Assembly: GCF_000347775.1 (NCBI RefSeq)
Contig: NZ_APAT01000015.1
Location: 124,001 to 188,000, forward strand
DNA: 64,000 bases
From: Marinobacter santoriniensis NKSG1
Lineage (GTDB): Bacteria > Pseudomonadota > Gammaproteobacteria > Pseudomonadales > Oleiphilaceae
Reading direction: 5' to 3'
Shown here: positions 42,749-51,656 of the stretch, piece after piece
Layout of the letters: every line of letters starts with the position of its first letter
Numbering within the stretch: the first letter of the stretch is position 1
Notes under the pieces: model-generated
The model's database searches: none
Told to the model about the DNA's origin: nothing
What the model saw: only the letters and a program-made list of their open reading frames with translations
Position numbers and translations under genes: made by a program

Positions 42749-43777
42749 CTAACCTGCGCGTTTTCCGGGCATCATGGAGCGCCAGGCCAACAGGATTCTG
42801 GTCGCCTCCAGCTCCGGATTGGCGTTGTAGACCCCGGCTGCACGACTTTCGCGAATCTTGTCCAGAAGGTCGTGGGCCCTCCAGGCCGGGTTATGTCGGG
42901 CCAGGAATGACAGCATATCCGCAGCTTCTGAGTCGGAGGGCTGTCCGCCCGCCGCGACCCGGGCCAGGTCCGCCGCCCATCCCTCGAGGAGGAACAAGGC
43001 GTCATCCAGACCCAGCGCCTTGAAGGCTTTGGCGGCCTCGGAAACTGTCCCGCGCCCTTTCATATACTGTCGAAAGGCCTCGAACGCGGCATCCCGCAGA
43101 TCCAGAAAATCTCCGGAGACATACTCGACCGCCAGCCTTGGTGCATTACCCGCCAGCATCAATGCCTTGGAAAGGACGTCCCGGGAATACGCCTGGTCCG
43201 GGTCCTTCTGGGCCAGCGTGCGGGCCAGCCAGTCCTCGGCCTGCGCCTTAGGCGGCACGGGAATATTTAGCGTCTGGCACCGGGAGCGGATGGTCGGCAA
43301 CAGAGGCCGCCCACTTTCTTGCAGAAGCAGAAGCGTAACGTCCGGAAGGGGCTCCTCCAGCGTTTTCAACAACGCGTTGGCGGCATTGATATTGAGCTGG
43401 TCAGCCCGATCAATAATCGCCACCTTATGATGCGCAACCTGAGGCGAGGCAACGGCAAACGCGGACAGTGCGCGAACCTGGTCCACCTTGACCATCCGGG
43501 ATTTTTCCGGTGCATAGACCCGGACATCCGGGTGGCTGTCGGCCGCCAACAGTTCACACTGCTTGCAGCGCCCACAGGCCATCGGCCGACCGGCATCGCC
43601 TCCGGTTGGCGAATCACAGAGAAGCAACTCCGCCACCGCCTCCGCCCATGCGCGTTTCCCGACGCCACGCTCTCCGTTGACGATCAGCGCGTGTGGCAGC
43701 CGGTTCTCCGCGAAGCGGGCCTGAACCCGGTCCCAGGCCTGCTGAAGCCAGGGCATGTCTCTGGAAATATCAGTCAC
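42749..43777 (-). CDS. holB: DNA polymerase III subunit delta prime
   Basis: This clamp-loader subunit has 342 residues. Its degenerate P-loop reads VNGERGVGKRAWAEAVAE. Zinc cysteines are C54, C68, C71 and C74 (CGRCKQCELL). AAA motifs follow, including AIIDRADQLNINAANALLKT and EEPLPDVTLLLLQE. The start is GTG at 43777, overlapping the transglutaminase stop by 4 bases (GTGA). In many relatives tmk lies upstream of holB; here it is replaced by the transglutaminase gene. Confidence 0.93.
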   Translation of the reverse strand: MTDISRDMPWLQQAWDRVQARFAENRLPHALIVNGERGVGKRAWAEAVAELLLCDSPTGGDAGRPMACGRCKQCELLAADSHPDVRVYAPEKSRMVKVDQVRALSAFAVASPQVAHHKVAIIDRADQLNINAANALLKTLEEPLPDVTLLLLQESGRPLLPTIRSRCQTLNIPVPPKAQAEDWLARTLAQKDPDQAYSRDVLSKALMLAGNAPRLAVEYVSGDFLDLRDAAFEAFRQYMKGRGTVSEAAKAFKALGLDDALFLLEGWAADLARVAAGGQPSDSEAADMLSFLARHNPAWRAHDLLDKIRESRAAGVYNANPELEATRILLAWRSMMPGKRAG

Positions 43778-45831
43778 GATGTACGTTGGCTTCCTTGTTC
43801 CGGCCGGCGTAGCTGCCGTTTCATTACCGCGTTTAAACGGCGCAACCGCCGCAGTTCGTGAAGGTCCTCATCGGACGCCGGGTTATAGTAATGGTTGTTC
43901 ACCATGCGGGCAAAATGTCTGGCGGTGCCGGCAATCGATGGCTGTACTCTGGCCAGCCGCTCAGCCAGGGTATCCGGAGTTTCACCCTGGCGCACCGGCA
44001 CCCCCGCCCGCTCGCAGGTCTGGTGCCACGCACGGATGACTCTCTGGTAGGCATCACGCCGCTCACCACGCCTCAGCTGCAGGGCAGAAAACAGCCCGGC
44101 TACAAGCAGTGCCCCACCGACGATGCCGGCCGTCAGGTAACCCAGTTGCCGCAGGCCCAGCCCGCCGGAGAGGCGCGACATGAGATCCATCTGGCTCTGT
44201 CCCTGATACCCGACGACCCAACGTTGCCACTCGTAGTTAATGCGATCGAGCTGTAATGTCGCCCATTGCACAACGGCCAGATCCCGGTATTTCTGGGCGG
44301 ACAGAACTTCACCCTCAAGGAACGAGCCCTCATCGGCAACGGCATCGCGGAGACCGGACTCGACCCGGGCGGGCGAAATGGCCGCTGTAGGGTCAACCCG
44401 TATCCAGCCGCGCTGTGGCAGCCATGCTTCAACCCAGGCGTGGGCATCGTATTGTCTCACGATCAGGTAATCGCCACCGGCCCCCGGCTCCCCGCCCTGG
44501 TAGCCCACCACGATTCTTGACGGAATGCCCGCAGCCCGGAGCACAAAGGTCGTCGCACCGGCGTAATGGGCGCAAAAGCCGCGCTTTTCCTCGAACAGAA
44601 GCGCATCAATGCCATTGTCCGGCATTTTTGGCGGTCGCAACGTATAGAAATACGGCTGGGTTCGGAAGCGCTGCAGTAAATGGCCAATAACCTGAGTGTC
44701 CGAATAGTCCCGCGCGAGTTTACGACCCAGCTCACGGGCCCTCGGATTCCCCCCGTCGGGAAGCTGCAGATATCGACGGCGCTGCTCCCTGCTCAATACG
44801 GGCCCGCTTCCCGTTCGACGTTCCGAGAGACTGAGGCGATACCGGACCGGACTGTCCGCGGGCCTGCGGAACCGGAACAGATCCTCCTCTTCCTCGTACA
44901 CGTTATCAGAGGCCGGTGATGAGTCCTTCAATGCAAACGCCCATCGCTGGTCCGTCGGCTCCATGAGGACATCGTACTCGTTTGCCGCCAGAGGCCCCAC
45001 GCCACCGTCAACCGCCACTCGCCCCGGAGCCTGGAAGGGTTCCTCCCGACTCTGTCGCCAGGTCTCCCCGTCCAGTCGATCAAGTACAAGCCCTCGCCAG
45101 TAGCGGTCGGGATATGGGAGAATCGGTCCTCCGAACGTTACCCGGAAAGCGCGTTCGCTGCTCTGCGCCAATCCGGAAATATCCCCCGGCTTCATGGTGT
45201 CGGTAATACCGGTACGGGCTTCTCCGGAAACCAGCGGTACACTCCACAAGGGTGACATGCGGGGAAAGAAAATGAACAACAACACCACAACCGGCAGGGT
45301 TTTCAGAAGCAGCCCGCCCAACCGTCGCCACCCCGAGGGAAAGCCCCCGGGAAGGTCCGGTGCATTCAGCGACTGAAGCCCGATGAGCAACAGCGCCACC
45401 CCGGCAATGTTGGTGATAGCCCAGAGTATTTCCTGTCGGAAAAGGAAGTTGACGGCCGCGAGGTAGGCAAGGATGAAAAACAGTACGTAAAAGTCCCTCG
45501 GAGCCCGGGTTTCCAACCATTTGAGCGCAACGGCAAGGACAAAGAAGGACGCCGCCGTGTCGACGGTAAAACGGGCCTTGACCGTGGCAATGTAGACCCC
45601 GATCAGCAGAAGCATTGTGAGCGTCCGGGTCCATCGTCCGGGGAGGCGGACCCGACCGGTCTGGGCGAACCACCGCCATGCGGCCAATATTCCACAGGCG
45701 CTGATAAGCCACAGCGGCAACCGGTCCCACTGCGGCAGCAGAAGAACGGCGAATCCGGCAATCAACCATAGTAACGCGCCGGTCGGCACATCCCCCCGGA
45801 TCTTATCTGCCGCCAATCCACTGCGGCTCAT
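43774..45831 (-). CDS. Membrane transglutaminase-like protein (DUF3488 plus transglutaminase domain)
   Basis: This inner-membrane protein has 685 residues. Its N-terminal DUF3488-type part has about six spans in the first 200 residues. A periplasmic transglutaminase-like domain has the Cys-His-Asp triad at C420 (KRGFCAHYAG), H464 (YDAHAWVEAW) and D480 (RVDPTAA). A further span near residue 570 and a basic tail follow. The target is unknown. The start overlaps the DUF58 stop by 4 bases; the two families usually occur together with a MoxR ATPase, which is not here. Confidence 0.9.
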   Translation of the reverse strand: MSRSGLAADKIRGDVPTGALLWLIAGFAVLLLPQWDRLPLWLISACGILAAWRWFAQTGRVRLPGRWTRTLTMLLLIGVYIATVKARFTVDTAASFFVLAVALKWLETRAPRDFYVLFFILAYLAAVNFLFRQEILWAITNIAGVALLLIGLQSLNAPDLPGGFPSGWRRLGGLLLKTLPVVVLLFIFFPRMSPLWSVPLVSGEARTGITDTMKPGDISGLAQSSERAFRVTFGGPILPYPDRYWRGLVLDRLDGETWRQSREEPFQAPGRVAVDGGVGPLAANEYDVLMEPTDQRWAFALKDSSPASDNVYEEEEDLFRFRRPADSPVRYRLSLSERRTGSGPVLSREQRRRYLQLPDGGNPRARELGRKLARDYSDTQVIGHLLQRFRTQPYFYTLRPPKMPDNGIDALLFEEKRGFCAHYAGATTFVLRAAGIPSRIVVGYQGGEPGAGGDYLIVRQYDAHAWVEAWLPQRGWIRVDPTAAISPARVESGLRDAVADEGSFLEGEVLSAQKYRDLAVVQWATLQLDRINYEWQRWVVGYQGQSQMDLMSRLSGGLGLRQLGYLTAGIVGGALLVAGLFSALQLRRGERRDAYQRVIRAWHQTCERAGVPVRQGETPDTLAERLARVQPSIAGTARHFARMVNNHYYNPASDEDLHELRRLRRLNAVMKRQLRRPEQGSQRTS

Positions 45832-46871
45832 GCGGCACCCCCCGTCTGAACGCCAGGGGCTGTTTGCGTATCTGACGATTCCCGGTCACGGGTACCGTGC
45901 GGCCAGAGAATGGCATCCCTGGGCGGATTCTGCCCCCATACAGCCAGTGCCCGGAGACAACGTTGGGTGTGCGCGGCTCCGGTGTCCGGCTCTATGACCT
46001 GACCCGGGAGTCTGAGACCAAACGGCGCCTGCTGTTTTGAGCGGTCCTGAACCAGCGAAGCCAGGTAACTGAGCCGCAGCTCGGTATCAACGCCGGGATA
46101 ATGATTGAAATCCAGCCAGTGCGGCTGACCCTGGTCGCCCTGCCAGTCCGCCACCACCATCTGCCCACTGCGGGCAAAACGTTTCCATAACACTCTCTGG
46201 CTGAGATCCCCCTCACGCCAGGGGCGCAGGTCGGCATGGTCCTGCCCCGGAGCAGACTGTGCCGCGTTCTCATCATCGCCCTCTCCCATCAGGAGCTGGG
46301 CTTCGGGCGCCTTGAGGGGCGCCGGAAAGACAATCGCGGCGGTCGCCGGACGAAGCCAGGACCAGGCCTTGAGCAGGCCGAAGGGAAAGCGGGTTTCGAT
46401 ACGGACGCGTTCCGGCCTCAGGTACCCGCGTGAAGTCGATGGCACGAAGAGCGCCACATCCACGGACTGATCCGGCAGCACATGCATCGGGGGCAGCATT
46501 TCGCCATCGCACGACAAGCGGATCGCTACCGCTCCACGCTTGCTGGCCGTTGCTCGGAAATGAAGCGGCACTGACTGACCGGCAAAATCCTCCCCCGTAC
46601 GAAGAAGGGTCAGTTTCAATCCCGACAGGTTGTTGTGGGTTTGGTGCATGGCGCCAACAAAAACCGCCCCCAGCAGGAACGTCATCAGGTAAATCAGGCT
46701 GTTCTGATAATTGATGCCCGTCACCAGCATGATCAACAGCAGGATACCGAAGACCACGCCCGCGCCGGTGGGAAGAATGAAGATCGTTTTCTGAGTGAAC
46801 AAACGACTGTCGGATCGCGGCAGTCGGCGGTTCACCCAGGCTCGCCACCGATGCCGAAATGTTTTGATCAT
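45828..46871 (-). CDS. DUF58-domain membrane protein
   Basis: This 347-residue protein has two membrane spans near the N-terminus (TIFILPTGAGVVFGILLLI and SLIYLMTFLLGAVFVGA). A beta-rich part follows with the DUF58 core DLRPWREGDLSQRVLWKRFA. The ATG at 46871 opens MIKTFRHRW; a further nine codons upstream look spurious. It is the first gene of a long minus-strand run and is coupled to the transglutaminase gene. Its precise role is not known. Confidence 0.88.
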   Translation of the reverse strand: MIKTFRHRWRAWVNRRLPRSDSRLFTQKTIFILPTGAGVVFGILLLIMLVTGINYQNSLIYLMTFLLGAVFVGAMHQTHNNLSGLKLTLLRTGEDFAGQSVPLHFRATASKRGAVAIRLSCDGEMLPPMHVLPDQSVDVALFVPSTSRGYLRPERVRIETRFPFGLLKAWSWLRPATAAIVFPAPLKAPEAQLLMGEGDDENAAQSAPGQDHADLRPWREGDLSQRVLWKRFARSGQMVVADWQGDQGQPHWLDFNHYPGVDTELRLSYLASLVQDRSKQQAPFGLRLPGQVIEPDTGAAHTQRCLRALAVWGQNPPRDAILWPHGTRDRESSDTQTAPGVQTGGAA

Positions 46872-47048
46872 GTTTTGCGTCCTGACCTGCCACAGCAACT
46901 TCTGGCGCCGACTATAACAAGGCGCCTGCTGCTTTCTACAAACATACCGGAAATTGAAAGAGATTGATCACAATCCCGACCGGATCTGGTTGAAAAACAT
47001 CCCCGGACACCAAATACTGACCGATGGAACCCATAACGAGGCCCTGCT
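46872..47048. promoter_or_regulatory. Divergent upstream region of the DUF58 gene and a small exported-protein gene
   Basis: The 177 bases between two divergent starts must include both promoters. A short GATTG-ATCA-CAATC inverted repeat lies near 46961-46974. No operator is assigned. Confidence 0.35.
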
Positions 47049-47666
47049 ATGAAAGGCAAAACCGCCCTGGCCGTCGCCATCGCCGGTCTGTCCGCCAGCC
47101 TCACGGCCCAGGCGGGCGTTGAGACAATGACATCGGACGAGATGGTCGACACCTACGTGAAAGACTCTGCGGTTATCGTGGTGCCCCGGAAAAAGCAGAA
47201 AAGCGAAGCGGACAGGAAGAAGATCATCCGCTCACTGACTATCTCGCCGGGCGAACCCGTGGTGACAGAGGCCGAAGAGGAAGCCTATCGGGAAGCGCTC
47301 CAGCGCTATATGGAAGAAGGCAAAACCGATGCGCTGGACAATGCCCAGGAAGAATTCCTGCGACGGGCCCTCCTCCTGCCAACCGGAGAAATCGCGCAGG
47401 CCCAGCCGCCGGCGGATTTCACGCCGAACATTCCACCACTGATCTTTGGCCAACAGGCGCAGATTCCCGAGGAGCCCTTCACCCAGACCTTCCTCAACGA
47501 TCAGCTGGGCATTGGCTTTGACGGGCAGAACGTGAATTTCTCGATTGGCAATCCGCCGGGTATCGACCAGATCCGGATTCCCCAGGCGATCAACGAAGGG
47601 CCGATCAGCCTCACCCCTCGCCCGGGTGGTGGTTTTGATCTTTCAATTGCGGTACCGGATCAGTAG
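47049..47666 (+). CDS. Small exported protein, function unknown
   Basis: I do not recognise this 205-residue protein. A signal peptide (MKGKTALAVAIAGLSASL, cleavage near AQA) is clear. The mature part has a basic/acidic helical region (KKQKSEADRKKIIRS to about residue 110) and a Pro/Gly/Asn-rich C-terminal half (NPPGIDQIRIPQAINEGP). No cysteine is present after cleavage. GAGG lies before the ATG and a terminator follows 22 bases after the stop, so it is a single-gene transcript. It is divergent from the DUF58 gene. Confidence 0.7.
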   Translation: MKGKTALAVAIAGLSASLTAQAGVETMTSDEMVDTYVKDSAVIVVPRKKQKSEADRKKIIRSLTISPGEPVVTEAEEEAYREALQRYMEEGKTDALDNAQEEFLRRALLLPTGEIAQAQPPADFTPNIPPLIFGQQAQIPEEPFTQTFLNDQLGIGFDGQNVNFSIGNPPGIDQIRIPQAINEGPISLTPRPGGGFDLSIAVPDQ

Positions 47667-47688
47667 AAATCGGCGTTTTATAACGAGG

Positions 47689-47715
47689 AAAAGGGAGCCA
47701 ATGGCTCCCTTTTTT
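47689..47715 (+). terminator. Rho-independent terminator after the 205-residue exported protein
   Basis: AAGGGAGCCA pairs with TGGCTCCCTT and is followed by a T run. Confidence 0.9.
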
Positions 47716-47738
47716 AGTGTCCGGATTATCTCACACAC

Positions 47739-47767
47739 AAAAAAACGCCCCGCAGAGCGGGGCGTTT
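47739..47767 (-). terminator. Rho-independent terminator after the DUF6160-like gene
   Basis: On the minus strand AACGCCCCGC and GCGGGGCGTT pair around a 3-base loop and a run of seven T follows. Confidence 0.93.
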
Positions 47768-47792
47768 CACCAGTGCTGGTTATACAGTCAGA

Positions 47793-48674
47793 TTAGTGAC
47801 CGTAAACAGCCAGCTTGGTGTTGGTGATGGCCAGGTTGTCCATGGCCACGGAACCGATGGAAGTACCACCGATCTCGATGCCACCGATGGACATATCCAT
47901 AACCACATTGTTGACGTCTACACGGAGTACGTCGGTCGCAGTGGATGCGCCCAGGCCGTTACCCTTGTATACGTCGAGGTCGACGTTTGCGAAGCCCATC
48001 TGGATCTGCTCAGCCGCTGTATCACCGGCAGTGCCGCTTCCGTCAAGGTCGGTATCAGCCAGATCTACAACACCATCACCGTTGTAGTCGTAGTTGGCTC
48101 CGGCGCCCGTGATTTTCATGTTACGGATGCCAACACCCAGGAAGTCCACATCGAAGCTCATGTCCTGAACATCGAACGCTGCAACAATGTTCAGATGATC
48201 AGTAGCAGTATCAACGTGGAAGTTCAGGGCTGCCAGGTTACCGAAGCCACTCATGTTGGAGATCAGAGTGGTGCTGTCAGTGCCAGTGGAACCGGCCAGC
48301 AGTTCCATGGACCCAACGGTCATACCCCAGTCGATCGGGTTACCGTCGAGGGTGCCCACGTGGATGTTGGCGTCGCCATCATCCTGAACGTCGATGTCGA
48401 TTACCAGCTGGTCCAACAGATCGTTGTAGCCAGCAGCCGCACCACCAGCAGTTACGCCGGCACCGCCAAGGACGATGTCGTTTACTGCGAAGGAGCCTTC
48501 GTCAGTGTACTTGAACTGACCGATGCTGACTTTGGTTTCCAGTTCGATGGTCACACCGGCCTGACCGGTGATGTCGCCCATCGCGGTGTCGTTCATTGCC
48601 TTCAGCTCGGCGTGAGCAGCGAAGGGTGCAGCAGCTACCGCAGTAGCAAGAGCAATCTTTTTCAGGCCTTTCAT
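47793..48674 (-). CDS. DUF6160-like exported protein with a calcium-loop motif
   Basis: This exported protein has 293 residues. The signal peptide MKGLKKIALATAVAAAPFAA ends at AHA. The conserved front MNDTAMGDITGQAGVTIELE matches a family I know as DUF6160, found in marine Gammaproteobacteria. The mature protein is Gly/Asp/Ala/Thr-rich, acidic and almost free of basic residues, and looks like a beta-strand repeat. Near residue 197 a loop DYNGDGVVDLADTDLDGSG matches the dockerin/EF-hand calcium pattern DxNxDGxxDxxD. AAGGAG lies before the ATG and a strong terminator follows. Surface or extracellular placement is inferred. Confidence 0.75.
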   Translation of the reverse strand: MKGLKKIALATAVAAAPFAAHAELKAMNDTAMGDITGQAGVTIELETKVSIGQFKYTDEGSFAVNDIVLGGAGVTAGGAAAGYNDLLDQLVIDIDVQDDGDANIHVGTLDGNPIDWGMTVGSMELLAGSTGTDSTTLISNMSGFGNLAALNFHVDTATDHLNIVAAFDVQDMSFDVDFLGVGIRNMKITGAGANYDYNGDGVVDLADTDLDGSGTAGDTAAEQIQMGFANVDLDVYKGNGLGASTATDVLRVDVNNVVMDMSIGGIEIGGTSIGSVAMDNLAITNTKLAVYGH

Positions 48675-48832
48675 TATTATCTCCTTATAAACTCATTTTC
48701 TTGTTATCTGAGTTTTAATTTGGGTGTGGAGTTCGCGACTCCACGATTCCATTTAAGATTGTTTTACAGTCCTAGTCCGTGACTACCTTCACACTTCTTT
48801 ACCCAGCGTTAACAACCTGAAACAAATCGCGA
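48675..48832 (-). promoter_or_regulatory. Leader region of the DUF6160-like gene
   Basis: This AT-rich gap carries GTGGAGT-5-ACTCCAC at 48726-48744, a 7-pair stem about 50 bases before the ribosome site. It could be a leader hairpin or a weak terminator of the upstream gene; the minus strand after it is A/T-rich without a clean T run. Confidence 0.4.
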
Positions 48833-49444
48833 CTACTTCGCATTTTTTGCTCGTTGGGCGGCGGCGTCCGACTTGCTGTCGTAAAAAATCTGGAAAGGCT
48901 TCTCCGAGGTAACCGCCTCTCCATAAAGCACTTTTCCGTTTTTTACTTCGTAAGGAATCACTTTATTCCCGGAAATACCCAAACGATGCTCATGTTCAAT
49001 GACCAGTGCCTGCTCATCTGAATCCTCGCTGACTTTACCTGTGTACAAAATTACCGCCGCAGTAATTTCGTTACGGCGGGCTATGGATTTCAAAGCAGCA
49101 CGGTACATCAGAATCCGTACCTGAGCTGGGGCATCGCCTGCCTGATCATCGATGGAGATATGTTTTACCGTTTTACCATCCTTCATCAACATCCATGCGC
49201 CAGGCATATTCGGCTTGGAGTCAAGTAGGTTTTTTTCATACTGAGCCGTAGCTTGCTCCGTGAGGTAAACAATCTGCTTTCGGCCAAGAAGGGCCCATTT
49301 GGAAAGCTCCTTTTTCACCTGCTGCTCAGTAACCTTCGGAGCTCCGTCTGCCTCTTTGGATGAATCCTGCGCAAATACATGCCCGGTAGTGAGCAACAAC
49401 GAAAGACCGAGCGCGGAAATAAGGGATCGATGAGCTTTTTGCAT
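48833..49444 (-). CDS. Exported protein, function unknown
   Basis: I do not recognise this 203-residue protein. A signal peptide MQKAHRSLISALGLSLLLTT ends near VFA. The mature part is Lys/Glu-rich. It contains VRILMYRAALKSIARRNEIT and a beta-like stretch AAVILYTGKVSEDSDEQALV, then IEHEHRLGISG. The gene looks less GC-rich than its neighbours. AGGAAC lies about 8 bases before the ATG. It is divergent from pabB. A periplasmic location is likely. Confidence 0.65.
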   Translation of the reverse strand: MQKAHRSLISALGLSLLLTTGHVFAQDSSKEADGAPKVTEQQVKKELSKWALLGRKQIVYLTEQATAQYEKNLLDSKPNMPGAWMLMKDGKTVKHISIDDQAGDAPAQVRILMYRAALKSIARRNEITAAVILYTGKVSEDSDEQALVIEHEHRLGISGNKVIPYEVKNGKVLYGEAVTSEKPFQIFYDSKSDAAAQRAKNAK

Positions 49445-49632
49445 AGTTATTGTTCCTGTTCTTTCCAGTCAAAATACACGCGACGATAAACGACTGAGGT
49501 AGAATATGGCCGAGCGGAAGGGCCAACGAGGTCTCTCGCCGGCCGGCTTTTCATTAGACCAACCTGCCAATCCGTCAGACAACGCCAGTTTTGTGTTCCA
49601 TTTATCATTCTTCCAAAATAGTCGGAGGTTCC
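49445..49632. promoter_or_regulatory. Divergent upstream region of pabB and the 203-residue gene
   Basis: This 188-base gap must hold both promoters. It also contains a minus-strand reading frame of up to 53 codons ending just before the 203-residue gene (see findings). No operator is recognised. Confidence 0.35.
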
Positions 49633-50991
49633 TTGCGCCCAGTTGTTCTGCGTCATCTGACCAAAGCGGAATTCGATACCCTGCTCACCTGGGCATCCCG
49701 GGAACCGGATTTCGTTTACATCGGAAGCTCAGGCGAAGGCGCTGATCGGGGGTGGCTGAGCGGTTTCAGTTGCCAGGCAATTGCTCGCCAAACCCTTGGC
49801 AATCAAACCGTAAAAAGTGACTCCGTAAAGGCTCTGACGGAGCAAATGGAAAGCCAGCGAGAGAACTTTGCGGTCAATACCACGAAACCGCCTGGCTACC
49901 TGACCGGTGGCTGGATCGGCTACATCAGCTACGAATTCGGATATCTTCGGGAAGCGAGACTGTCCGCCCTCTGCCCCGCGTCACCGGTCCCTCTCGTCTC
50001 CGTCGGCCTCTACCTCTGGACGGCCAGTCATAACCGGCAAACGGGCGAGTACTTTCTCTGGTCACACGAGGATTGCCCTGACAAAACCCTCGATCAGTTA
50101 CGGTGCGTCCTCGACAAACCTGGCGAATCAGCCACACCGGCATGGCGAATGACCGCGCCCTTTCAGGCCAGGCAAATCCCGGATGACTTTCGAAAAGGCG
50201 TCAGTCTGGTGAAGGACTATATTGAAGCGGGCGACTGCTATCAGGCCAACCTGTCCCAGGAGTTCACCGGAACCTATTCGGGCGACCCCTGGGCCGCCTT
50301 TCAGGCACTTTCCCAAGCCAACCCGACGCCCTACAGCGCCTTCATTCGCGCGGGCAATTTCTCTGTCGTGTCTCTCTCGCCGGAGCGTTTCCTCGAAATC
50401 GACCGGAACATCGTTAAAACCAGTCCCATTAAAGGTACCCGTCCCAGGGGCGATACTCCCGAGACCGACGCCGCTCTGGCACGGGAACTCCAGGCCTCCG
50501 AGAAAGACCGGGCGGAGAACCTGATGATCGTGGATCTGTTGCGGAACGACCTCGGCCTCAACGCCCGCACCGGATCGGTCCGGGTGGACGAGTTGTTCGC
50601 GCTGGAGTCCTACCGGAACGTCCATCACCTGGTCAGTCATATCCAGGCAGAGCTGGCGGACGGCGTCTCCCCCCTGAAGGCGTTATTCGACGCCTTTCCC
50701 GGAGGGTCGATCACAGGCGCCCCGAAGGTCCGGGCCATGGAGATTATCCGGGAACTGGAGCCTCACTGGCGCGGCCCGTACTGCGGCTCGGTGTTTTACT
50801 ACGGGCTGGATGGCCGCCTGGACAGCAGTATCGCCATCCGGACCCTGCTTTGCGATGAAACAGCGGGGACTATCCGGTGCTGGGGCGGTGGCGGAATTGT
50901 GGCGGATTCGGACCCGGAGGCGGAGTTCCAGGAAACCCTGGCAAAGGTCGGGCCGTTGATGCGGTTTCTGGAAAAGCTGGAAATCGGCTAG
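49633..50991 (+). CDS. pabB: Aminodeoxychorismate synthase component I
   Basis: It makes 4-amino-4-deoxychorismate from chorismate for folate. The protein has 452 residues from a TTG at 49633, close to the usual PabB length. GGAGG lies 4 bases before the TTG; a GTG at 49591 has no ribosome site. Active-site stretches are PIKGTRPRGDTPE, ENLMIVDLLRNDLG and FPGGSITGAPKVRAMEII, with IRCWGGGGIVADSDPEAE near the end. The PIKGT motif separates PabB from anthranilate synthase TrpE. The amidase partner is not in the window. Confidence 0.93.
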   Translation: MRPVVLRHLTKAEFDTLLTWASREPDFVYIGSSGEGADRGWLSGFSCQAIARQTLGNQTVKSDSVKALTEQMESQRENFAVNTTKPPGYLTGGWIGYISYEFGYLREARLSALCPASPVPLVSVGLYLWTASHNRQTGEYFLWSHEDCPDKTLDQLRCVLDKPGESATPAWRMTAPFQARQIPDDFRKGVSLVKDYIEAGDCYQANLSQEFTGTYSGDPWAAFQALSQANPTPYSAFIRAGNFSVVSLSPERFLEIDRNIVKTSPIKGTRPRGDTPETDAALARELQASEKDRAENLMIVDLLRNDLGLNARTGSVRVDELFALESYRNVHHLVSHIQAELADGVSPLKALFDAFPGGSITGAPKVRAMEIIRELEPHWRGPYCGSVFYYGLDGRLDSSIAIRTLLCDETAGTIRCWGGGGIVADSDPEAEFQETLAKVGPLMRFLEKLEIG

Positions 50992-51004
50992 CGAGACCGG
51001 GAAA

Positions 51005-51034
51005 GGGGCCGGATCAAAGCGTTTATCCGGCCCC
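51005..51034. terminator. Stem-loop between convergent pabB and thrH
   Basis: GGGGCCGGAT and ATCCGGCCCC pair around a 10-base loop, between two convergent stop codons. There is no clear T tract on either strand, so it is a likely but not classical terminator. Confidence 0.55.
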
Positions 51035-51041
51035 GAACCGA

Positions 51042-51656
51042 TCAGCTTTCGTGGACGGCACTGGCCTTCAGGAATTCCTGACGGAGTTCTTCAAACGTCT
51101 GCACTGACGGGAACTGCGGAAATTCTTCAATGACGTTCTGAGGGGCATGGAACAGAATGCCACGTTCCGCCTGCCCCAGCATGGTGGTGTCGTTGTAGGA
51201 ATCGCCGGTTGCGATGACCCGATAGTTCAGCAGCTGGAACGCCCTCACCGACTGGCGCTTGGGATCGCGCTGACGCAGCAGGTAATTGGTGATCTGGCCA
51301 TTCTCGGCCACTTCCAGCTTGTGGCACAGGAGCGTCGGATAGCCCAGTTTTTTCATGAGCGGCATCGCGAACTCGTAGAAGGTATCCGACAGGATGACCA
51401 CCTGGAACCGCTCACGCAGCCAATCCAGGAACTCCCTTGCGCCCGGCAGCGGGTCCAGCTCACCAATGACTTCCTGGATCTGGGGAAGTCCGTACCCGTG
51501 TTCGTCCAAGAGGCGCAGACGCTGCTTCATCAATACGTCGTAATCGGGGATATCACGGGTAGTGGCCTTGAGTTCCTCAATTCCGGTTTTTTCCGCGAAT
51601 GCGATCCAGATTTCCGGAATCAGTACTCCCTCAAGGTCAAGACATGCCAGTTCCAC
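51042..51656 (-). CDS. thrH: Phosphoserine phosphatase / homoserine phosphotransferase ThrH
   Basis: This HAD-family enzyme has 204 residues and closely matches P. aeruginosa ThrH. The nucleophile motif is ACLDLEGVLIPEIWIAF, motif II is VVILSDTFYEF, and motif IV is ATGDSYNDTTML. The segment LLCHKLEVAENGQI is typical of the family. ThrH can dephosphorylate phosphoserine and pass phosphate to homoserine. The start is GTG at 51656 with AGGAGA upstream. It is divergent from cysH, which would link serine and cysteine supply. Confidence 0.93.
   Translation of the reverse strand: MELACLDLEGVLIPEIWIAFAEKTGIEELKATTRDIPDYDVLMKQRLRLLDEHGYGLPQIQEVIGELDPLPGAREFLDWLRERFQVVILSDTFYEFAMPLMKKLGYPTLLCHKLEVAENGQITNYLLRQRDPKRQSVRAFQLLNYRVIATGDSYNDTTMLGQAERGILFHAPQNVIEEFPQFPSVQTFEELRQEFLKASAVHES

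Noticed and set aside
46961..46974. GATTG-ATCA-CAATC as an FNR/ANR site
   Set aside because: It does not fit TTGAT-N4-ATCAA; too short to support a named regulator.
47796..48782. Plus-strand frame of 328 codons opposite the DUF6160-like gene
   Set aside because: The minus strand has a signal peptide, ribosome site and terminator. The plus frame runs through the promoter of that gene.
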